From Salvator merianae (lineage: Eukaryota > Chordata > Lepidosauria > Squamata > Teiidae): a stretch of DNA of 64,000 nucleotides. How positions within the stretch are numbered: the stretch's first letter is position 1; each line of letters begins with the position of its first letter. Below the pieces are notes generated by a model. The model did no database searches, was not told where the DNA came from, and was given only the letters and a program-made list of their open reading frames with translations. The stretch is from positions 18,969,919 to 19,033,918 of the forward strand of contig QVOM02000034.1 in assembly GCA_003586115.2 (NCBI GenBank). The letters are read 5' to 3'. Positions 56,746 to 64,000 of the stretch are shown in pieces. The position numbers and the translations under genes were made by a program.

Positions 56746-59371
56746 GGAGTGACAAAAGAAAGCAGTAGAAACAGGAAGTTTAGAGTCTTCATAAGGATGA
56801 CTGTATTTCTTCCAGCATCTGCCGTGGCTGTTGTGTCTATGTTACTACTGTAGACTACAAAAGAGGAATGCATGAATGCTGTTCCCCTCTGGTAACAAAT
56901 AGCAGCTATGTATGGCACTTGAAGGAGGGTTCAGACAAATTGGAACAGGTGCGGAAAAGGGCAGTGAAGATGATCAGGAGACTGTAAATAAAATCCAGTG
57001 AGTTATGAAAAAAAAATCAGAACTATAATAGTAGCCAACTAATACTTTGGTCACTGAGAGAGAAAAAAATCCCTTTCTGTTCACTCAACCCTGGGACTGA
57101 GAAAAACTGTGTTTTGACTATCCAGACCAGCAGAAAGATGCTTGTTTATCCTGCTTGGGGCTTCAAGGCGGGGATGATGAGAGATTGTCCATTTCCTGTG
57201 CAAGCCTAGGTGGGGAGAAGAATTTCCTTTTCACTGTCTTGGGCAGTGGGGCAAGGAACAGGCTTTCATTGCTGCCTCTGGCTCTGGGAGCAGCACTGGT
57301 TTATTCTTGTTTGGTAGTGGTAGGGCCTGTATCTGCCAAGATTTAGCTGGCTTTAAAGGGGTTGCTTTGGAATAGATTTTGAGAGGGTAAATTGTGAAAA
57401 AATCATGTCTCTCTCCATACTGCTGATGGATGACTTCCATTAACAACAGAAGGCAGAGTACCGCCCAAGGTGTACATGGACCTGGCAGTTTGTTGGTAAT
57501 CATGTGGCCAGATCAGTATCTACAGTTACTTCTCATTTTACATATACATTTTTTTCTGCCTTTCATCAGCACCAGCTGCCTTTGTCATAGCACCAGCTAT
57601 GTTTTGGCACATTCCATCCTAAATATTCAAAATGAAAGAAGAGTATTGCAGTATTTAATATCTGCAGGTGTTATTCCTGATAAATGCTTTGGGCTAAATT
57701 ATTGTAGCTGGGAGACTTAAATAGAAGTGCCGCCTATCAATGGATTTGAGTCATCTGGTTAGTTCTCCAGTTTCCTGTTTATTCTTCCACACTTGTTCCA
57801 TCTTATATGCTAGGTGACTAATGGCTTATTTGGTGCTGAAGCTGAAATAGAGCAGCTATCAACACATCTTAAGAAATGATGCTGAAATACTTTTGCTGTA
57901 ATATATTCTGTATAACAGAAACTTGGCTAGTTGTGCTTTCTTAGAAGCAAGAGGTCTTTCCTTTTTGTTTTCTCTCCTAGTGAGCACCTCAGGCCCTATT
58001 TCTGCAGCAAATTTGCTTCTGCAGCATATGACCGTCAAGCAAAGCAAAGCAGTTAGCTAGAAGTTTGACAAGCCTTCTCTGTGGACATTGGTGAAGATAG
58101 GAAGTTTGACAAGCCTCTGATGGCTTCTGTGTTTGGCTTTGTAAATTAAAAAAACCTGGTTTTTATCCCAAACACTGTACAGTAAACTGATTAAATTAGT
58201 CTGCACTGAAGTATTGAAGGTACCTTGTTCTGATTGGAAACACGGTCTAACAATTTGCAGGTGAAAATGGGTATAATAAACTGTTAAACCTATTGTTGCA
58301 ATAGGTTGTTTGCAGCTTCTTGCAGTTTATCCCTGAAGGCTCAAGAAGGCAACAAGCGCTTGTTGTCTGTTCTAATCCAGGCACTTACAGTTAAGTTCAT
58401 TCTTGCCCATATGGATGAAATTGGGATTTCACTAGGATGTGTGCATAAGCAGTGAATTCTCAGGCCATTAATTCTGTAAATCTTAAGCTGTGACTTGAAG
58501 TGGTTGTCTTCACAAGCAGCTTGAACTTGTCCTTTGGGAGATGAAAGTGTCATGATGTTTCCCACACGTTAATTGTTCCTTGCGGACTTCAACACTTGGC
58601 TCTTCTGTTTAGGGTACCGTTGTTCTCCTTCAGAATGTGGATGTTAATTGTTTTGCTTAGGTGCCACAGAGACTGACTTGGGGTAATAGCCGTATTACGA
58701 TGCTATAAATTTCTGAAAATGTGCTGTGGGTCTCGTAACAGGAAGAAGAAGAAGCGATTCACACAGATGGCACTGCCCTCCACAAAGTTTCTCCCAGTTC
58801 ACTTAAAGTTGTATTTCTGAACTTAGTTCAGATATTTAGATAACTAAATGAATAATAAACAGCAGGTCAGTGCATTGCAGCAGAGCAATGTGTTGTTTTG
58901 GGGAAAGGACGACTTCTACATACTACTCATGTTGTGAGTAAACTTAACACTTCTCTGCTCTGCAACATTTGCTGAGATTCGTGTTGTCCAACCTAGTGGA
59001 GGACTGAGCTCGGTACCATCATTTTGATAGTATAAACAAGTCTTTCTGTACAAATATAGGTTTCTGCAGAGGTACAGTTTACAGTTCACTTACTTTTCTT
59101 ACCCCTTTTTTGTTGGAAGATTTTTGCAAGGAAGAGTTGAGGGTGACTTCTTGTTCATGTGGAGCATCCAGGTAACTTAATGTATCTGTAGAAAGAAGTC
59201 AGCTTCAAACGTAGTTACAAAAATGGCTTTGTAGCATGACATTAACCGTTGCTTTGACAGCATGCCACACTGCAGTCAGTGTAGTACCAAATAAGGATGG
59301 GTCACTTAGGGTGGAGAGGATGCCAGGCTGGGGAGAAGTGCCAGTTGGAAGTCTTGCTTCCACCTTTCTAA

Positions 59372-59509
59372 GGTTGCATCCAGACTTTGATTACTTACTC
59401 TGCTATATTTAGATATTCTGGAATAAAGCATGGATGTTCCAGAATATCCATGCTTTATTCTGGAATATCCAAATGTAGTGGAATAAGTAAGTGATGTCTG
59501 GATGCAGCC
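59372..59509. mobile_element. Palindromic MITE, family B copy 2
   Basis: A 138-bp palindrome with GGTTGCATCCAGAC and the inverted GTCTGGATGCAGCC. The centre is ATGGATGTTCCAGAATATCC. TAA direct repeats flank it (59369-59371, 59510-59512), as for PIF/Harbinger-type insertions. Confidence 0.85.
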
Positions 59510-60014
59510 TAAATTGCATTCTGCTTTGTTGCTTGTTGAAGCATAGCTTAGGCACAGATGACTGCAAGTTCTCTGCCTTGGAAGATCCAGTTTGTGACTT
59601 TTTCCTGCTACGGAAGTGAACCCTTAAAATCCCACCTCATGCCTATATTGCAGGAGGGCAGGGAACAAATCTTGGCTTATTCTTGTGAGTTCTTGTTAAA
59701 TAAGTTATTTGTTAGACAAGTTAAAACTTATACTGCAAATATACAATAGGAGTATACAAATTGTCATATGGCCCAACTCTGCAACCAGAGTAGTGCTATC
59801 ACAGTAGAGTATAAGACTGGGGACGCTGTTTGGGGTCAGTCCAGATAATTTAATTTAGAAAATCTAATTGCTGATATTATTGGTGTATAGCACATGATCA
59901 TAGTTGAGGAGCCCAGCTCACCAGCGTAAATTAATGAAGAGAGTCTGCTAATAAAAACAGCTCATATTGTCTTGCTACAAGAAGTGGCACATGACAAAAT
60001 TATGTGATCCTGAT

Positions 60015-60150
60015 TAGATTTCTCTTATTGCATAAGATGCCAAGAAGTCCAGGAACTTGCTTACTGCCTACTTCCATAGGAATATTCTTGGCCACTATGA
60101 GGAGCAGAATGTTGGACTATGGGTCTTGTCTGATCCAACAAGGTTTTACC
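60015..60150 (+). mobile_element. Short CR1/L3-type LINE tail
   Basis: GGCCACTATGAGGAGCAGAA, ATGTTGGACTATGGGTCTTG and TCTGATCCAACAAGG are a decayed CR1/L3 3' end, about 100 bases before PEDS1 exon 2. Confidence 0.6.
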
Positions 60151-60247
60151 TGTGTTGATTACTGGTTGGGATTTAAAAATAGCAAAGAAATAGTTCAGTG
60201 TTCTGACCCCTAACATCTCTTCAAATACTGTGCTTTTTGTTTAACAG

Positions 60248-60367
60248 GGAAGAGGCTGCAGGAATGGATTAGTGTCGTCTTGTGTTTCTCCCTGATATCT
60301 TTCAACTTCTACAATCTCCTCGTTTCCTTGAGACTGGAACATGCCTTCTCGATTATTGTTGGGATAT
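60248..60367 (+). CDS. PEDS1: Plasmanylethanolamine desaturase 1, coding exon 2
   Basis: After a TTAACAG acceptor, this 120-base exon encodes KRLQEWISVVLCFSLISFNF followed by a hydrophobic stretch ending IIVGI. It aligns with human KRLQEWCSVILCFSLIAHNL and the first membrane segment. It ends in a consensus GTAAGT donor at 60368, again leaving one base of a codon, so it keeps frame with exon 1 and expects a phase-1 exon 3. It is too short and too split to appear as a long open frame. The rest of the gene lies to the right of the window; UBE2V1 would be expected beyond it by synteny. Confidence 0.93.
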
Positions 60368-61094
60368 GTAAGTACACACTAGGCACAGAGTACTGTGAGT
60401 AATAATATGCCATGATTGCCAAAGCAAAGAGGCTTTCATAACTATGTTCAGCGCTAGAGAAGTTAGTTTACTAAGAACAGTAGTCCAAGTAGGTCTGTGG
60501 AATGAGTTTATGTGTAACGTAGGAGATGGAGTACAGATGCCCATGTCAGTCTGGCTCTCAGTGACCCTGAGAGCAGGATGAAGCAAGATTCTAGGTCCAT
60601 TCTATTTAATGTCTCTTGCATATGAGGATCTGTGGCTTATTTCCATGGAGATGAGGATGCTGGAGGTATTCATGCACGTGAAGAACACTTTTAAGTTTGA
60701 CCAAACAAGATCTAATATTTTAATTTTCCTGAAGAGATTCCACCAGTGGATTATTGAAGAAATGGTGAAGGTGAAAACTAAGTTTTTGAGATTATTTGGA
60801 GAATGTTTGAAATAACACTCAGGCAGATTTATTTCTTACTCACTTTTCAGTAGGAGGCCCAGGCTGACCTTCAGATCTTTGAGACACAGTAGGCATAACA
60901 TGTGAATTAGGTTCATATAAAATCCTAAGAATAACAGGATTCTAGTGCCAACATATAAACAACGTAAATTGTCATCTATCTATCTTTGGATATAGAGGAT
61001 TTCTACCTGCAACAGCAAATACTTAAAGGTCTTTGGCTTAGCTGGTGAGTGTTGTTGGAGACTTGCTCTTCAGCCAAAAGGAAAAAGGGCCAGA

Positions 61095-61232
61095 GGATGC
61101 ATCCAGACATTATTTACTTATTCTGCTATATTTGGATTTTCCAGAATAATGCATGCATATTCCAGAATATCCATGCTTTATTTCAGAATATCCAGATATG
61201 GCAGAATAAGTAAGTTATGCCTGGATGTGGCC
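61095..61232. mobile_element. Palindromic MITE, family B copy 3
   Basis: GGATGCATCCAGACATTATT left end and TATGCCTGGATGTGGCC right end, 138 bp like 59372, with TTCCAGAATATCCATGC in the centre. Confidence 0.82.
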
Positions 61233-62514
61233 ATACTCTTTCAAATAGGCTAGACTCTTTCAAATGGCTCAGTGAAATGATAAGTAGGTTCAGCTGACCC
61301 ATAAGGCCCATATGGCAGAAGAACTGCCACTCTACTGATGTGCAGTTGCTGCTGTCTACAATGCCATGGTTGATGTTGCTAAATTCCCAGTCTTCATTGT
61401 GCTACTTGACATCTATGACAAAATACTTGTTGTTTCTGCGTTCATGTAACTCCTGTTTGAATGAGATACCTTGGAAAATAAGGAACTGTATGATCTGTAC
61501 TGAGCCTTCACTGACTCTGTGCTTTCTCGGTGATGCTGGGCTCGGCAGTGGCACACAGATCAGAACTAGCTAAGGATAGAACTTCTAGCCAGCAAGTTCT
61601 AGCCTATGCTATACCGCGTTCAATTTGTTACTTTCTGGTCTAAATGTTGAAAGCCTTCACTGACAGTTGTTCCACTGGGATTTCCTTGCCAAAGGGGCAG
61701 GGACAAGGGGATGAAACCATCTGCACACATCCCTGGTTCCAGTTTCCCTGCAAGGCCCAAAAGAGACATCAAGCAGGTACGGACAGCACAAAGAAGAAAC
61801 AGAAAAGAGTAGAAATAGGAAAGGTGCACCACTCCTGTGAAGAGCTCTAGGCTGGTCTTCTAGGATGATAGAGAGTCTTTCAGCGTATGTCCACTAAGAG
61901 AGACTGTCCATGGTCAGTGTCTACCATGGGACTCCTACTCCGGAATTTGTTTTTCAAAGTGTGACTGCTGTGGAGTGGAGGAGAAAGTCAAGATGGATTG
62001 ATTTTTGATGGTGTGTTTCAGTGGGTATTAAAGTTCTAAGCATGAGTAGTTTTTTTCATTGTACAAGATTTTTGTTTGTCTTGCTTATAGAAATGCATAA
62101 TTCATCAGTTATGTTTAGTCCTTAACGTTAATGACAAGTAGTTCTCACTTGCTGGTGAAAAGGTCCTTATATTATCATCGCTTAAGTTAATAATGTGCAG
62201 GGTCAAGCAACTTACTGATAATACTATTTAAGCTGTAGTAAATTATTAAAGGAACAGAGCTGAGATTCTTTGTACGTGGAGCTGCTTGGTAACTGTTGGG
62301 TGGTTAAGTGTTTTTTTAAGTGATATCTGCATTCTTGGAGCAATATGAAGCAAAGTGCCCGATTTCCTTATGTTTAAGGATTCTTTCAACTTCTGCTTCT
62401 CCAGTGGCATTTCTCCAAATAGCAGTCTGTGTTTTTTTTAAGGGGTCCTTAAATAGAAGGGTCCTTTAAATCCCTTGAGTAGTATTGCTCTGATTTGTTC
62501 ACTTCCATTCACTT

Positions 62515-62640
62515 TTGGGGGAGTGGTGACCAAACTGTAGCTTTCCAGATGTAACCGAACTACACTTCTCATTATTGCTTCCTTTGAGCACACTGGCCAA
62601 TGCTTTAGTAAGTAAGCAACTCCTGGAATGTGGTTTAGTC
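62515..62640. mobile_element. Decayed CCAGATGT-type palindromic element
   Basis: TGGTGACCAAACTGTAGCTT, TCCAGATGTAACCGAACTAC and CACTTCTCATTATTGC are half of the palindromic family also seen at 18836 and 31550. Confidence 0.35.
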
Positions 62641-62999
62641 ACTCTTGTTTTAAGGCACTCCACTTTAAACTGGTGAACAAAATCACAATGCTTGATAACA
62701 TGTATTATTCTCATTTGTTTGTTGCACTGCTGAACACCACAAAAGTTAGAATCTGACAATGCAGCAGGTATAAGAATTTTGAGTTATAGTTGATTCACTT
62801 GGAACTTATCCTTTGAATTCTTTATATCCTTTTCTAGCAGCTGACAGCACCTAAAAGCCTTTTGGAATTGAGTTGTCATGATACTGCAGTACTTTTTTGT
62901 TTGCTTTCTGGTATGTGTAACTTATTGAGGGCTAAACTTGCAGTCATAGTCAGTGAAGACTGTGTAAGAAAATTAAAAGCCTAAATTATTCACGGTAGT

Positions 63000-63890
63000 A
63001 AAAACTAAAAGATATTGTGAAGAGCTCCATAGGGACCTCTTGACACTGAATGGGTGGGCAACAAAGTGGCAAATGCGCTTCAGTCTTTATTAAGTGCAAA
63101 GTAATGCACATCGGGGCAAATAACTTAACTACAACTATAACCTTATTGGAGGCTGAGCTCTCTGTGACAGACCAGGAAAGGGACTTTGGAGTTCTGGTGG
63201 ACAGCACAATGAAGGTGTTGACCCAGTACACAGCAGCAGTGAAAAAAGCAAATTCAGTGCTGGGGGTAATTAGGAATAGAATAGAAAACAAATCAGCAAG
63301 TGTCATTGTACCTCTTTATAAAACTGTGATGAGGCTACATTTGGAATATTGTGCACAATTTTGGTCACCACACCTCAGAAAGGATATTGTGGAATTGGAA
63401 AAAGTATAGTAAAGAGCAACCAGAATGACCAAGAGGCTGGAACACCTCCTTTAAAAGACGTCATTTAAGAGGTGACCTGATTAAAGTATATAAAATCATG
63501 CATTGTATGGAAGAGGGGGATAGAGAAAAATCCTTTTCTCTATTGTACAAACAAACAAACAAGGGGAAGTAGTTTTTTCACTTGGAAGGTCATCGATCTA
63601 TGGAATTTACTATCAGAAGAGGTGGTGAGAGCAACCAGCCTGGATAGCTTTAAGAAAGGATTATTAATAACGACTACTGGAATGGATACCTAGGTACCAA
63701 TTCCAAGTTGGAGGGACAGGCACGCTGCCTCTATAGGCTGTTTGCGGGGGTTGAGAGCAGGTGAAGGTATTGCTTTTGTCTTCTGCTTGAGAATGTCCAG
63801 AAGCAGTTGGTGGGCCACTGTATGGAACAAGATGCTGGACTAGAAGGCCTGTCCAACAGGGTGGTTCTTATATTCATATGAGTTGTCCTA
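63000..63890 (+). mobile_element. CR1/L3-type LINE, RT C-terminal part and 3' end
   Basis: From 63050 to 63409 an open frame carries KCKVMHIGANNL, ELSVTDQERDFGVLVDSTMK, ANSVLGVIRNRIENKSASVI and HLEYCAQFWSPHLRKDIVEL. Broken frames continue to the 3' end with GGATGTCCAG-like and GATGCTGGACTAGAAGG sequence. Same family as 50520 and less decayed in the central part. Confidence 0.9.
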
Positions 63891-64000
63891 AATGGGTTCT
63901 TGATTGCAGACCAGCGGTTTCCAGAATAAATCTATCCAAGAGGCTGAGAAAAGATAAGTTGCTAGTCTGTTTTTAGCAGGAGATGTGGACCCTGGCAGGC

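Larger units (their letters stand above)
49656..60247 (+). other. PEDS1 intron 1
   Basis: This 10.6-kb interval lies between the GTGAG donor and the TTAACAG acceptor. It holds a BovB end, a CR1/L3 LINE, an inverted Penelope-like pair, a possible solo LTR and a palindromic MITE, listed separately. In the unlisted stretches (51756-52978, 53227-55880, 56745-59371) I see AT-rich sequence with only short open frames and no coding similarity. Confidence 0.85.
60368..64000 (+). other. PEDS1 intron 2 (5' part)
   Basis: This starts at the GTAAGT donor and runs off the window. It contains a palindromic MITE (61095-61232), a CCAGATGT-type palindrome half (62515-62640) and a CR1/L3 LINE (63000-63890). 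No further PEDS1 exon was recognised. Confidence 0.8.

Noticed and set aside
58056..58110. Short direct repeat GAAGTTTGACAAGCC
   Set aside because: Only two short partial copies in intronic DNA, with no larger structure.

Overview
The window is vertebrate nuclear DNA, most likely from a squamate reptile (lizard or snake). It has only two recognisable protein-coding loci in 64 kb. The CEBPB protein looks sauropsid. The interspersed repeats include a BovB (RTE) LINE with its typical 3' end, CR1/L3- and L2-type LINEs, an L1 tail, tRNA-headed SINEs, Penelope-like relics and many palindromic DNA-transposon derivatives. BovB together with CR1/L3, L2 and L1 points to squamates. Species cannot be given from sequence reading alone.

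Layout. 1-16 kb: AT-rich intergenic DNA full of repeat relics, on the 3' side of CEBPB. 16.0-18.4 kb: the single-exon CEBPB gene on the minus strand, in a GC-rich island, complete with LAP*/LAP/LIP start codons, the regulatory uORF, a TATA-like/CRE promoter and a poly(A) signal. 18.5-48.9 kb: about 30 kb of intergenic DNA with no recognised gene, dominated by LINE, SINE, hAT and other DNA-transposon relics. 48.9-64 kb: a CpG island with exon 1 of PEDS1 (TMEM189) on the plus strand, a 10.6-kb intron, exon 2 at 60.25-60.37 kb, and the start of intron 2. The remaining PEDS1 exons lie beyond the right edge.

CEBPB and PEDS1 are transcribed away from each other, the same order and orientation as in human chromosome 20q13 (from memory of that locus). 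CEBPB encodes the bZIP factor C/EBP beta and PEDS1 encodes the plasmalogen-forming desaturase. They are neighbours by synteny, not parts of one pathway.

I found no evidence for an unknown multi-gene system. The most notable structures are an 806-bp hAT-type multi-hairpin element with a perfect 8-bp target duplication inside a Penelope-like relic, a set of Penelope-like relics that keep a hammerhead-type CTGATGA box, and several palindromic MITE families, some copies with exact 3-bp direct repeats.
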